NCBI RefSeq assembly: GCF_017874315.1
Contig: NZ_JAGGLG010000006.1
Span: 94,363 to 158,362, forward strand
Reading direction: 5' to 3'
DNA from: Symbiobacterium terraclitae
GTDB taxonomy: Bacteria; Bacillota; Sulfobacillia; Symbiobacteriales; Symbiobacteriaceae
DNA length: 64,000 nucleotides
The translations under genes and the position numbers were made by a program. Positions 1 through 9,084 of the stretch are shown here, in pieces; the first letter of the stretch is position 1; each line of letters begins with the position of its first letter. The notes below the pieces were generated by a model, which had not been told where the DNA came from, searched no databases, and saw only the letters and a program-made list of their open reading frames with translations.

Positions 1-930
1 TACCGTGCGGTGGTAGATCGCGATCGCCGCGTCGGACTCGGGGTGCGGGTGCGTCATCCGCCCGATGCGGATGGCCGGCCCCGGGTCCGGTCCGTACGCC
101 AGGGCCGCGGGCAGCGTGCGCATCAGGGCGCCGTTGCCGCCGGCCCACTGCCCCAGTTCCGCCGCCACGTGGTTGCTGGCCGCCTCCCACGACCCCAGCC
201 GCCGGAACGCGGCGATGGCCATGCGGCAGGTGCTGCCCACGTCGGGCGGGTCCGACTCCAGCCAGGTGACGAAATGGCGGCCCACCGCATCCACCGGGTC
301 GGCGGGGGACTCGACGATCCCTCGCCCCACCGCGACGGCCATGGCGGTGTCGTCCGTCCAGCTGCCGGCGGGGAAGCCGAACGGGCCGCCGCCCAGGATC
401 TCCCGGTGGCCGTCCGGGAAGCGGCGCCGGATGGCGTCCCGGTCCATGAACTCCACGGTGCAGCCCAGGGCGTCGCCGACGGCCAGGCCCAGCAGCGCCC
501 CCAGGCCCCGCCCGGCGCGGGTCAGCCCCAGCGCCCGCTGCGCCGCGAACCCCTCCCTGTGGAGCCAGGTCAGCCTGCTGCCCACGACGTGCCAGGCGGG
601 CAGGCTCAGGAGCCGCAGGAAGGGGAAATAGGCGTCGCTCAGCCCCCGCTCGGCAGCCGCCAGCACCGCGGCCTCAAGGCACAGCAGATCCTCAGGCGCC
701 ATGCCTGAGGGCAGGCCCGCCGACACCTGCTCGAACGGCTGTAGTTCCCGGTCAGCGTGCGGGTTCCGGTAGCCGATGTCGATCATCGAGACCAGGGTCC
801 GGTCCAGCTCCCCGGCCTCCGCGGGGCCGAGCCCTTCGTAGAGGGCGAGCACGGCCCGCCAGTCCGGGGGCTCGTCCCAGTCGGTGCGCGATGCCCTGAG
901 CGCCTCCAGAACCCGAAGGTGCCAGTCCAT
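1..930 (-). CDS. ADP-ribosylglycohydrolase family protein (3' end outside window)
   Basis: Minus-strand reading frame open for 310 codons from an ATG at 930 to the window edge, so the C-terminus is missing. A stretch around residues 165-210 has the family hallmarks: a glycine-rich GALLGLAVGDALG segment followed by SWTDDTAMA, the metal-binding T-D-D of ADP-ribosylhydrolases (DraG/ARH3 type), and further on a GGNGALMR segment. Family knowledge: these enzymes remove ADP-ribose from proteins or small molecules using two Mg ions. The roughly 160-residue N-terminal extension before the catalytic core has no match I recognise. The start is supported by an AGGAGGG Shine-Dalgarno 9 bases upstream and by a 4-base ATGA overlap with the upstream gene, implying translational coupling. 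Confidence 0.85.
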   Translation of the reverse strand, partial: MDWHLRVLEALRASRTDWDEPPDWRAVLALYEGLGPAEAGELDRTLVSMIDIGYRNPHADRELQPFEQVSAGLPSGMAPEDLLCLEAAVLAAAERGLSDAYFPFLRLLSLPAWHVVGSRLTWLHREGFAAQRALGLTRAGRGLGALLGLAVGDALGCTVEFMDRDAIRRRFPDGHREILGGGPFGFPAGSWTDDTAMAVAVGRGIVESPADPVDAVGRHFVTWLESDPPDVGSTCRMAIAAFRRLGSWEAASNHVAAELGQWAGGNGALMRTLPAALAYGPDPGPAIRIGRMTHPHPESDAAIAIYHRTV

Positions 931-1403
931 CAGCGCCGCCCCCTCCTGTCTTCAGCGAACGGCCCGAGCACGATCACCCCGGTGCCCAGCAGCATACCGG
1001 CGGCCGCAACCCGCTCCGAAAGCGTGTGCCAGCGGTTGTAGGCCACCCGCAGGGGGTCGGTCTCGGCGTAGTTCTGGATGGGTTCGGGCGGCTGCGCCCG
1101 CTCCATCTGCGGGAAGATGTAGAGCCAGGTGGTCAGGGCGATGCCGATGCACCCCAGGAGGAGCACCAGCCGTGCCTTGTTGACGCCGCTGCGCAGCCTG
1201 GGCAGCAGGGCCAGCAGGGCGACCGCCCCCAGCAGCAGCCCGGCGTTGTTGAGCAGGTAGATGATGTCGCCGGCCAGGTCGCCGGCCGCCTGCCTGTCGG
1301 ATCCGAACGCGGCGAAGATCTTCGGGGCGCCCAGGGCGAAGCCCGCCGCAGCGCCCACCCACAGCCCCATCGCCAGCTGGGTGACGGCCTCCAGTGCCCT
1401 CAT
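930..1403 (-). CDS. DUF4149-like four-helix membrane protein
   Basis: 157-residue hydrophobic protein with about four membrane segments and a conserved-looking GAPKIFAAF segment near residue 25, resembling the DUF4149 family of unknown function. I chose the ATG at 1403 rather than the one at 1412: the GAGGAGGT ribosome-binding site abuts the outer ATG but is 9 bases from the inner one, and the inner ATG overlaps the TGA of the upstream HAD gene (ATGA). Sits in a tight four-gene minus-strand run (lipoate ligase-like, HAD, this gene, ADP-ribosylglycohydrolase). No specific function can be inferred. Confidence 0.75.
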   Translation of the reverse strand: MRALEAVTQLAMGLWVGAAAGFALGAPKIFAAFGSDRQAAGDLAGDIIYLLNNAGLLLGAVALLALLPRLRSGVNKARLVLLLGCIGIALTTWLYIFPQMERAQPPEPIQNYAETDPLRVAYNRWHTLSERVAAAGMLLGTGVIVLGPFAEDRRGRR

Positions 1404-2290
1404 CTTCCGCATACCTCCTCCAGGACGTGTGCAACGCCGTCGTCTTCGCAGCAGGGAGCCACGCGGTCCGCCGCGGCCTTCACGTGGGCGGCGGCGTTGC
1501 CCATCGCCACCCCCAGCCCGACGTAACGCAGCATGGCCAGGTCGTTGTCGGAATCGCCGAAGGCGATCATCGCCTCGGGGGGAATTCCCAGCCGCTCACC
1601 CAGCGCCGCCAGGCCCGAAGCCTTGGAGACGCCCGCGGCGTTGATCTCGAGGTTGCCCTTGCCCGAGGAGGTCACCTCCACGCCGGCCACCTGCCGCCGG
1701 ACCTCATCCGCCAGGGCCTGCAGGCGGTCGGGGTCGCCCAGGAGCATCACCTTCAGCACCGGCGGCCGGTCGTGGGCCAGGGCCCACCGCTCCAGCCGCC
1801 GCACGAGGCGGGTCTGGTTGGCCCCCCACATGCGGGCGGCGGCCAGAGCGGCGCGCAGCGGCGTCTCGCCGGCGCGGATCCAGCGGTACGTGTCGAGGAA
1901 GTGGGCCAGGGGCTGGTCCAACACCTTGCCCTCGGGGGTGTAGCAGTGCATGAGGGCGCCGAACCGCCTCCCGAGCACGAGCGACTGCGCCAGCGCATCC
2001 CCGGGGATCTCCCGGAACTCCAGGTACGACCCGTGCTCGTCCAGGACGGCCGCGCCATTACAGCAGACGACCGGACCACCGCCGATCTCCCGGCTGATGC
2101 GCAGGGCGGAGTGCGGCATCCGGCCCGTGGCGATGACGGTGACCATGCCCCGCCGCCGCGCCGCCGCGAGGGCCGCGCGCGTGCGGGGGGAGACCTCGTG
2201 CCGCCTGCAGAACAACGTGCCGTCCACGTCCAGGGCGACCAGCCGGTACCGCAAAGCCTTACCCCCAGGTACGGGCATCTCCGCCACCAT
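1400..2290 (-). CDS. Cof-type HAD-superfamily hydrolase
   Basis: Cytosolic Mg-dependent phosphatase of the Cof/YidA class (HAD IIB). HAD motif I is LVALDVDGTLF near the N-terminus with the nucleophile Asp; motif II is VIATGR; motif III Lys lies in the KVMLLGD and SKASGL region; motif IV is IAFGDSDNDLAML near residue 245. Length (296 aa) is normal for the family. Start at ATG 2290 is preceded by AAGGA at 7 bases. The substrate is probably a sugar phosphate or nucleotide phosphate but cannot be named from sequence. Confidence 0.9.
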   Translation of the reverse strand: MVAEMPVPGGKALRYRLVALDVDGTLFCRRHEVSPRTRAALAAARRRGMVTVIATGRMPHSALRISREIGGGPVVCCNGAAVLDEHGSYLEFREIPGDALAQSLVLGRRFGALMHCYTPEGKVLDQPLAHFLDTYRWIRAGETPLRAALAAARMWGANQTRLVRRLERWALAHDRPPVLKVMLLGDPDRLQALADEVRRQVAGVEVTSSGKGNLEINAAGVSKASGLAALGERLGIPPEAMIAFGDSDNDLAMLRYVGLGVAMGNAAAHVKAAADRVAPCCEDDGVAHVLEEVCGR

Positions 2291-2326
2291 GCTACATCCT
2301 TCCCTTCCGGGGCGCAATCCCACCGC

Positions 2327-2932
2327 TCATACCCGGCGCAGCTCCTCCGCCAGCGCCCGCTCCAGCTCCTGCCAGCCGCCCCGGTAGCCCTCCCGGGCCA
2401 GCGAAGTCATGAAGGCCGCATGGCTCCGCCCCCGGCGGTAGTCGGGCTCGCGGGACGGGTGGGGCAGCAGGGCGCAGATCTCCTCCAGGTCGGGGTCCAC
2501 GAGGAGCGAGCCCTGGTAGAGGGCCACCTCCCGGTTGGCGTAGAGGCTGGAGCCCAGCACCTTCAGGTCGCCGATGGCCACGTCGCCCATGCCCCGCACG
2601 GAGACGTCCCGCAACCCCAGGCGGGTGAGGGCCAGGGCCACCGCCTCGGCGATGGGGCCGATCCACTGGGTGGCGAACGCCTTGCGGCGGGCGTCGTAGG
2701 CGGCGGTGATCACCAGGCAGCCCGGGGTGAGCACCACGGCACCGCCGCCGCCCTTGCGGCGGTAGACCGGCACGCCGGCGGCGGCGCAGAGCGCCAGGTT
2801 CACATCGGTCTCCGGCGTTCCGGCGCCCAGCACGGCCTCGGTCCGTTCCGGCTCCCAGAACCAGAGGAAGGGGCCCTCGCGCGCGAACCGCTCAAGTGCG
2901 ACCGCATCGTAGGGCAGCGGGGTGATTTCCAT
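2327..2932 (-). CDS. Lipoate-protein ligase / octanoyltransferase family protein
   Basis: 201-residue member of the BPL_LplA_LipB fold. It has the substrate-loop motif RRKGGGGAVVLTPG around residue 58 (family pattern R-R-x-x-G-G-G-x-V) and a lysine in GDLKVLGSS near residue 122 that corresponds to the lipoyl/octanoyl-AMP-contacting Lys. Family role: attaches lipoate or octanoate to lipoyl domains of dehydrogenases or GcvH. The residue where LplA usually has His (VxHxPG) is Thr here, so a LipM/LipL-like or distinct transferase role is possible. Good AGGAGG ribosome-binding site 7 bases before the ATG. First gene of the minus-strand run, divergent from the membrane protein at 3027. Confidence 0.8.
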   Translation of the reverse strand: MEITPLPYDAVALERFAREGPFLWFWEPERTEAVLGAGTPETDVNLALCAAAGVPVYRRKGGGGAVVLTPGCLVITAAYDARRKAFATQWIGPIAEAVALALTRLGLRDVSVRGMGDVAIGDLKVLGSSLYANREVALYQGSLLVDPDLEEICALLPHPSREPDYRRGRSHAAFMTSLAREGYRGGWQELERALAEELRRV

Positions 2933-2992
2933 GAGTCGCCTCCTATTTGGAATAAGGGCAAATCGTCATATGGAGCAAGTTTCAGTTTCGAT

Positions 2993-2998
2993 TATAAT
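2993..2998 (+). promoter_or_regulatory. Candidate -10 box for the divergent membrane protein gene
   Basis: A perfect TATAAT lies in an AT-rich patch 28 bases before the TTG start at 3027. No convincing -35 hexamer sits 16-18 bases upstream, so this is only a partial promoter call. Confidence 0.45.
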
Positions 2999-3026
2999 TA
3001 CTAGCACGACGAAGGAGGTGTCTACG

Positions 3027-3743
3027 TTGTGCGCTGTGCCCCGACGTGCGCCGGGCCGCGGGCAGCCGCCGCCCGCCCTGCGCCTCGGCTTCTGGTCCGC
3101 CACCCTGACCGCGCTGTGCGCGGTGGGCTTCACCCTGGCCTTCGGCTACCACGCGGCCACCGCGCCCGTCGCCGGCGAGTGGCAGGGGATGGAGGCCTTC
3201 ACGGCCACCTTCAGCGCCTGGCGTATGGCGCTGGTGCTCGTCCCGTCGCTGGTGCTCGCCCCGGCCTTCGTCACCATGCTCGCGTGCGTGCACAGCGTCG
3301 CCCCGGAGGAGGTGCGGGTGTGGAGCCGGGTCGGCCTGGCCCTGGCCATCATCTATGCTGTCGTGGCCTGTGTGAACTATACCGTGCAGCTGGTCGTGGT
3401 CAGGGGCAACCTCCTGGGGCCCGAGGCCGGGGCGCTCGGCCTCCTGGTGATGGGCAACCCGCGGTCGCTCTTCTGGGGCCTGGCGATCCTCTGCTACAAC
3501 TTCTTCATGGGCCCTGCCGCCGCGTTCGCCGCCGAGACCCTCGGGGGCGGGCCGCTGCCTGCGCTCATCCGGCGGCTGTTCACCGTGAACGCCGCGGCCT
3601 CAGTGGCCGGCGGCATCGTCTACTTCGTCACGCTTGACCACCTGCACCCCGCAGGGCTGGTCTCCACGGCGGTCTGGTGCATCGTCCTGCCGCTCGCCAG
3701 CGGGCTGCTGGCCGCGCACTTCCGCCGGCTGGCTGCCGCCTGA
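3027..3743 (+). CDS. Multi-pass membrane protein of unknown function
   Basis: About 238 residues with seven likely transmembrane helices and few charged residues between them. I do not recognise the family with certainty. Start chosen as TTG 3027 because AAGGAGGTG lies 6 bases upstream; earlier in-frame ATGs at 2922 and 2970 lie in or before the promoter region and lack this site. It is the only plus-strand gene among the first 14 kb and is convergent with polC, separated from it by a perfect 12-bp hairpin. Confidence 0.7.
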   Translation: MCAVPRRAPGRGQPPPALRLGFWSATLTALCAVGFTLAFGYHAATAPVAGEWQGMEAFTATFSAWRMALVLVPSLVLAPAFVTMLACVHSVAPEEVRVWSRVGLALAIIYAVVACVNYTVQLVVVRGNLLGPEAGALGLLVMGNPRSLFWGLAILCYNFFMGPAAAFAAETLGGGPLPALIRRLFTVNAAASVAGGIVYFVTLDHLHPAGLVSTAVWCIVLPLASGLLAAHFRRLAAA

Positions 3744-3777
3744 ACCGCCGCCCGCAGCTGCACCGGAGCCGTCATCC

Positions 3778-3809
3778 GGGGGAGGATGGTACGCAGGCCA
3801 TCCTCCCCC
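3778..3809. terminator. Perfect 12-bp hairpin between convergent genes
   Basis: Arms 3778-3789 and 3798-3809 pair perfectly around an 8-base loop. It lies between the stop of the membrane protein (3743) and the stop of polC (3818), so it could end transcription from both sides. No clear T-tract follows on either strand, which lowers confidence in a purely intrinsic mechanism. Confidence 0.55.
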
Positions 3810-3817
3810 GCTCGCGC

Positions 3818-6800
3818 TCAGAACCCGAACACCAGTTGGTTCCCCTCGGGCAGGCCGCTGAGGCAGCCGTGGTTCTCCAGCAGCTCCATCACCGATTTGT
3901 TGAGCCGGGCGCGGTTCTTCAGGTCCTCCTTGGAGTGGAACTCGCCCTGCGCCCGGGCCTCCACGATGGCCTGCGCCGCGCTGTCGCCCAGCCCGGCCAG
4001 CGAGTTGAAGGGGCAGAGCAGCAGGTTCTCGCCGATGATCTGGTACCGGGTGGCGTCGGAGCGGTAGAGGTCCACCCGGGCGAAGCGGATGCCCCGCAGG
4101 AACGCCTCCTCCACCAGCTCGTACTCGGTGAGGGAGTCCTTCTCCTTGGGCGTGGCGTCGCGCCCCTTGGCCTCGATCTCCTGCACGTACCGGCGCACGG
4201 CCTCGGGCCCCTGCACCAGCAGGTTCGCGTCCACCGAGCCCGCCCGCACCGACAGGTAGGCGGCATAAAAGAGCAGCGGCTCGTGCACCTTGAACCAGGC
4301 GATGCGCAGGCAGGAGAGGACGTATGCGGCCGCGTGCGCCTTCGGGAACATGTACTTGATCTGCTTGCACGACCAGATGTACCAGTCGGGCACGTTGCAG
4401 GCCTTCATCGTCTCTTCCATCTCGGGCGTGAGCCCCTTGCCCTTGCGCACCGACTCCATGATCTTGAAGGCGGTGGCCGGCTCGACGCCCCAGTAGATCA
4501 GCTGCACCATGATGTCGTCGCGGCAGCCGATGACGTCCTGGAAGGGGATGCCCTTCTTCACCAGCTCCTGGGCGTTGTTGGTCCACACGTCGGTGCCGTG
4601 GGACAGGCCCGAGATGCGCACCAGGTCCGAGAAGTTGCGGGGGCTGGTCTCCATCAGCATCTGGCGCACGAACCGCGTGCCCATCTCCGGCAGCACGATG
4701 GTGCCCAGATCGAACTGGAGGCGCCCGTCGTCGATGCCCAGCACCCGGTTGCCGCCGGGGCTGAAGAGCGCCAGCACGTCCGGGTCGTCCACCGGCACCT
4801 TCCGGATGTCGAAGTCGGGGTTGCCGGTCTTCTCCCGGTAGAGGTCCTGGAGCATCCTCAGCATCGTCGGGTCGTCGTGGCCGAGGATGTCCAGCTTCAT
4901 CAGCGCCTGTTCGAAGGAGTGGTAGTCGAAGTGGGTCGTCTTCACCCCGGAGCTGCGATCGTCGGCCGGGTACTGCACCGGGGTGACCTCCTCGATCTCC
5001 ATGCCCACGGGGCAGACCACCATGCCGCCCGGGTGCTGGCCGGTGGTCCGCTTCACCCCGGCCACGCCCGCGGCCAGGTAGCCGATGTGCGCCTCCCGGA
5101 CCCCGGCGATGTTGTTCTCCTCCAGCCAGGCCCGCACCATGCCATAGGCGGTCTTCTCGGCAATGGTGCCCACCGTGCCCGCCTTGAAGACGTACTTCTC
5201 GCCTCCCAGCAGCTCCTCGGAGAACTTCTGGATGCGGCCCTGCACGTCGCCCGAGAAGTTAAGGTCGATATCCGGCACCTTGTCGCCCTTGAAGCCCAGG
5301 AAGGTCTCGAACGGGATGTCCTGCCCGTCGCGGTCCAGCTGCGTGCCGCACTTCGGGCAGGCCTTCCGGGGCAGGTCGAAGCCCGAGCCGGTCTTGCCGT
5401 CGTCGTGCCACTCCAGGTACTTGCACGACGGGCAGATGTAGTGCGGCGGCAGGGCGTTGACCTCGGTGATGTCCATCGCCCAGGCGACGAAGGAGGAGCC
5501 CACCGACCCCCGGGAGCCGACGAGGTAGCCCAGCTCGTTGGACTTCTTCACCAGGAGGTGCGAGATGTAGTAGGACACGGCGAAGCCGTTGCCGATGATC
5601 GCGTTCAGCTCCTTCTCCAGGCGCTGCGCGATCTTCTCGGGCACCGGGTCGCCGTAGACCCGCTTCACCTTCTCCCACGAGAGCCGGCGGGTCTCCTCCA
5701 CGGAGCCCTCCAGCACCGGCGGGTAGAGCTTGTCCGGCACCACCTTGACCCGCTCGATCTGCTCGGCGATGGCGTTGGGGTTCGTCACCACCACCTCATA
5801 CGCGGCCTCCTCGCCCAGGTAGGCGAACTCGGCGAGCATCTCCTCGGTGGTGCGCAGGTAGAACGGGCCGTCGTACTCGTCCCGGAAGCCGATGCCGCCC
5901 TTCAGGATGCGGCGGAAGATCTGCTGGTAGGGCTCCAGGAAGTGCGCGTCCGACACGGCGCAGACGGGCTTCCCCAGCCGCTTGCCCAGCTCGTAGATGC
6001 GCCGGTTGAGCGAGAGCAGCTGCTCCTCGGAGTTCACCTGCCCCGACTGCAGCAGGAAGGCCAGGCAGTCGCGGGGCAGGATCTCCAGGTAGTCGTACCA
6101 GGCGACCATCTGCTCCAGCTCGGGTTCGGGCACGCCGCGCAGGAGGGCGTCGAAGAGGTGGCCGCCGTAGGTGGACGAGCCGATCAGGAGCCCCTCCCGG
6201 TGCTTCTCCAGCTCCGTCCGCGGCACGCGCGGCGTGCGGTTGAAGTACTCGATGTGCGAGAGGCTGATCAGCTTGTAGAGGTTCTTCATCCCGGCCTGGG
6301 TCTTCACCAGGCACGTCGCGTGGTAGGGCCGCAGCTGCTCGGCGTTGATCGAGCGCGTCAGCCCGTTGAGGTCGGCGACGGTCTCGACCCCCTCTGCGCG
6401 CTCCAGCAGCTTGCCCAGCACCATGGCGGCGGTCTTCGCGTCCGCGTCCGCACGGTGGTGGTCCACCAGCGGCACCTGCAGCTCCTTCGTCAGGGCGGCC
6501 AGGCTGTGGCTGCGCATGTGGGGCAGGACCGCCCGGGCCAGCGTCAGCGTGTCGAGCACCGGGTTGTCGAAGGGCTCGCCCAGGTGCTTCTGCCGGTGGT
6601 AGCGCAGGAAGGAGTAGTCGAACTGCGCGTTGTGCGCCACCACGATGGCGTCGCCGACGAATTCGAAGAAGGCGCGGAGGGCCTCGGCGGGCCCGGGGGC
6701 GTTCTCCACCATGTCGGGCGTGATGTTGGTGAGCTTCTGCACCTCTTCGGGGATGGGCTTCGAGGGGCGCACGAAGGACTGGAAGGACTCGCCCACCTCC

Positions 6801-8251
6801 CCGTTCCGGAACCGCACGGCGCCGAGCTCGATGATGTCGTCGCCGATGGGCGAGAAGCCCGTCGTCTCGATGTCGAGCACCACGAACTCGGCATCGGCGA
6901 GGGCCACGTTCTCCGGCGGCCTCGCCACGACGGGCGTGCCGTCGTCCACCAGGAAGAGCTCGCACCCGTAGATGACCTTGAAGTCTTCGGGCACCTTCAC
7001 GTGGCTGGCGGCGGGGAAGGCCTGCACCACGCCGTGGTCGGTGATGGCCACGGCCTTGTGGCCCCACTTCACCGCCGTCTTCACGAGGTCAGCGGGGTCG
7101 ATCATGCCGTCCATGGCCGACATGGTGGTGTGTGCGTGCAACTCCACCCGCTTCAGCGGCCCCTCGTAGGTGTCGCTCCGGTCCGGGCGCTTGCCCACCA
7201 CCACGTCATCGGCCAGCAGGGTCAGCTCGCCCGAGAACTTGTCCACCTGCACGTTGCCCCGCACCTTGAGCCAGGTGCCGTTCTTGATCACGGCGAGGTA
7301 GTCCGGCTCCTTCTGCGGATCGCGGAAGAGCTTCACCGGCAGCGTGTCGCCGAGATCCCCGGGGCGCTCGGCGCGGCGCAGGTCGCAGATGCCGAATGAG
7401 ATCAACTGGCGCCCGCTCTTCAGGTCGCGGCTGTCGAGGCCGACCACCTCGCCCTCGATCACCACCCGGTTCTCCTCCTCGGTGATCGTGGCGATGGGCC
7501 GCACGGGCACGTCGTCCGGGATGGGCTTGCCCTTGACCGGCCCCTCCGACGGCGGGGCGGCAGCGGCGGCCTCCTTCTTGCCGAAGGCGGACTGGCGCTG
7601 CATCCACTGCTCCAGGTACGCCTCCGCCGGGTCCGGCTCGGCGGGAACCGGCTCGGGCGGGAGCGGCACCTCCTCCTCTTCGACGTCCGCGAAGGGATCG
7701 TCGGGGATCGCAGGGGCCTGCCGGAGGGGCTCGGGCTTCGGCGCGGGGCGGTGGGTGAGCCGCACCTGGAGGGCGCAGCCGGTCTCCCGCCTCACCAGGC
7801 GCTCCAGCACGGGCACCACGCCGCGCTGCAGGGCCACCTCCGCCTGGGCGGCGGTGGGCAGCTCCAGCACCAGCGACTTCCCCTCCACCCGCTGCTCGGC
7901 CCGGTCCAGGATGCCGTTGACCAGCGGCAGGGCGGCCTTCAGCTGCAGCAGGATGTCCGCCCACGCCTCCGTCAGGCGCTCGGCCGGATCGGCCTCGGGG
8001 TCGGCGTCGCGCACGGGCACGACCGTGACGGCTGCCGCCAGGCCGCCGAGGCAGGCCTCGGCGACGGCCGCAGCCAGCGGGGCGCGCTCCTCATAGGGGA
8101 GCCGCACCGGACTCGCCAGGTGCAGGGCGACGCTGCGGGCCTGCCGGTTGACCTCCACGCGCACGACCCGGGCCCCGGCCAGGAACGCCTGCACCGCCGG
8201 CGAGAACTGTGCGGCATCGATGAGCGAGAGCCAGTCGGACTGCGGTGACAT
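3818..8251 (-). CDS. polC: DNA polymerase III alpha subunit, PolC type
   Basis: Gram-positive-type replicative polymerase, 1477 aa (about the usual length). Domains in order: N-terminal region, a proline/glutamate-rich linker around residues 180-230, an OB-fold segment, a PHP domain starting near residue 365 (VELHAHTTMSAMDG), an inserted DnaQ-type 3'-5' exonuclease near residue 455 (VVLDIETTGFSP, then VVAHNAQFDYSF and HHRADADAKT), and the C-family polymerase core with SRGSVGSSF near 910 and the catalytic PDIDLNFSGD near 993. A four-cysteine zinc site (CPSC ... CPKC) lies between these. ATG 8251 has GAGGTGAG 7 bases upstream. It is monocistronic here, unlike the proS-polC neighbourhood of Bacillus. 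Confidence 0.98.
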   Translation of the reverse strand: MSPQSDWLSLIDAAQFSPAVQAFLAGARVVRVEVNRQARSVALHLASPVRLPYEERAPLAAAVAEACLGGLAAAVTVVPVRDADPEADPAERLTEAWADILLQLKAALPLVNGILDRAEQRVEGKSLVLELPTAAQAEVALQRGVVPVLERLVRRETGCALQVRLTHRPAPKPEPLRQAPAIPDDPFADVEEEEVPLPPEPVPAEPDPAEAYLEQWMQRQSAFGKKEAAAAAPPSEGPVKGKPIPDDVPVRPIATITEEENRVVIEGEVVGLDSRDLKSGRQLISFGICDLRRAERPGDLGDTLPVKLFRDPQKEPDYLAVIKNGTWLKVRGNVQVDKFSGELTLLADDVVVGKRPDRSDTYEGPLKRVELHAHTTMSAMDGMIDPADLVKTAVKWGHKAVAITDHGVVQAFPAASHVKVPEDFKVIYGCELFLVDDGTPVVARPPENVALADAEFVVLDIETTGFSPIGDDIIELGAVRFRNGEVGESFQSFVRPSKPIPEEVQKLTNITPDMVENAPGPAEALRAFFEFVGDAIVVAHNAQFDYSFLRYHRQKHLGEPFDNPVLDTLTLARAVLPHMRSHSLAALTKELQVPLVDHHRADADAKTAAMVLGKLLERAEGVETVADLNGLTRSINAEQLRPYHATCLVKTQAGMKNLYKLISLSHIEYFNRTPRVPRTELEKHREGLLIGSSTYGGHLFDALLRGVPEPELEQMVAWYDYLEILPRDCLAFLLQSGQVNSEEQLLSLNRRIYELGKRLGKPVCAVSDAHFLEPYQQIFRRILKGGIGFRDEYDGPFYLRTTEEMLAEFAYLGEEAAYEVVVTNPNAIAEQIERVKVVPDKLYPPVLEGSVEETRRLSWEKVKRVYGDPVPEKIAQRLEKELNAIIGNGFAVSYYISHLLVKKSNELGYLVGSRGSVGSSFVAWAMDITEVNALPPHYICPSCKYLEWHDDGKTGSGFDLPRKACPKCGTQLDRDGQDIPFETFLGFKGDKVPDIDLNFSGDVQGRIQKFSEELLGGEKYVFKAGTVGTIAEKTAYGMVRAWLEENNIAGVREAHIGYLAAGVAGVKRTTGQHPGGMVVCPVGMEIEEVTPVQYPADDRSSGVKTTHFDYHSFEQALMKLDILGHDDPTMLRMLQDLYREKTGNPDFDIRKVPVDDPDVLALFSPGGNRVLGIDDGRLQFDLGTIVLPEMGTRFVRQMLMETSPRNFSDLVRISGLSHGTDVWTNNAQELVKKGIPFQDVIGCRDDIMVQLIYWGVEPATAFKIMESVRKGKGLTPEMEETMKACNVPDWYIWSCKQIKYMFPKAHAAAYVLSCLRIAWFKVHEPLLFYAAYLSVRAGSVDANLLVQGPEAVRRYVQEIEAKGRDATPKEKDSLTEYELVEEAFLRGIRFARVDLYRSDATRYQIIGENLLLCPFNSLAGLGDSAAQAIVEARAQGEFHSKEDLKNRARLNKSVMELLENHGCLSGLPEGNQLVFGF

Positions 8252-8364
8252 CTCGTTGGCTCACCTCAAGGGTTGAAATCGTTGCGCCGCTGCCCCGGCA
8301 GGGAGCGGCGGCGAGAAACCGGCGAGCGCCCTGGCTCCGCCAGCGCGCCCGCAGGCCTGTTCTT

Positions 8365-9084
8365 TTAATCTTCTTCAGTGACCGCGATGACCCCTTCCGT
8401 CGCCATCAGATCCCCGATCAGACCCGAGATGTCAACGCTGCGGCCCAGCGGCTTCAGCGAGAAGCTGATCTCGATGGTGCCGGGCAGGGGGCCGGTCCGC
8501 ATCGCCACGTTCTTGATCGTGCAGCCCCACCGGCCGCAGACGGAGGCGACGGCCCCCAGCTTGCCAGGCGTGTCGGTGACGTGCACCACCAGCGAATGGA
8601 AGCCGCCCCGGGAGATGAAGCGCCGCTCCACCTCGGACAGGGTCTTCAGCGTGAGCAGCACCAGCACCACCGCGACCGCGGTCTGCAGGTAGAAGCCGGC
8701 GCCCACGGCCAGGCCCATGCCGGAGACCACCCAGAGCGATGCGGCCGTCGTCAGGCCGCGGATGTTGGCGCCCTCGCGCATGATCGTGCCGGCCCCGAGG
8801 AAGCCGATGCCGCTCACCACCTGTGCGGCGATGCGCCCCGGGTCCGCGACCCCGTAGCCCGTGGACAGCACCAGGTCGTACATGCCCAGGGAGACCTTCA
8901 TGATCAGCGCGGAGCCCACGCAGACGAGAACGTGCGTACGCAAACCAGCAGGCCGGTTGGTGGCCTCGCGCTCCAGTCCGACCAACCCACCGGCGACTGC
9001 GGCCACCAACATCGGAACCATGTTATCCCATAGCTGTAGCGCGAACGACTGGTAGTTCGCCTGGATGAACTCTAGCAACGTCAA
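8365..9084 (-). CDS. MgtC/SapB-family membrane protein with C-terminal ACT-like domain
   Basis: 239 aa. The N-terminal half has four to five membrane helices with the family signature GGLVGLEREATNRPAGLRTH and GIGFLGAGTIMREG; the soluble C-terminal part (from about residue 155) resembles the ACT-like domain of MgtC proteins. In pathogens MgtC aids growth at low Mg and modulates the F-ATPase; in non-pathogens the role is unclear. The start is a TTG at 9084 whose TTGA overlaps the stop of the glycosyltransferase gene, so the two are probably translationally coupled; the AAGGG site upstream is close and weak. Confidence 0.88.
   Translation of the reverse strand: MTLLEFIQANYQSFALQLWDNMVPMLVAAVAGGLVGLEREATNRPAGLRTHVLVCVGSALIMKVSLGMYDLVLSTGYGVADPGRIAAQVVSGIGFLGAGTIMREGANIRGLTTAASLWVVSGMGLAVGAGFYLQTAVAVVLVLLTLKTLSEVERRFISRGGFHSLVVHVTDTPGKLGAVASVCGRWGCTIKNVAMRTGPLPGTIEISFSLKPLGRSVDISGLIGDLMATEGVIAVTEED

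Noticed and set aside
3677..7399. Very long plus-strand open frame of over 1200 codons opposite polC
   Set aside because: Composition is the antisense shadow of a high-GC gene (His/Gln/Val/Arg-rich, no domains); polC on the minus strand explains it fully.
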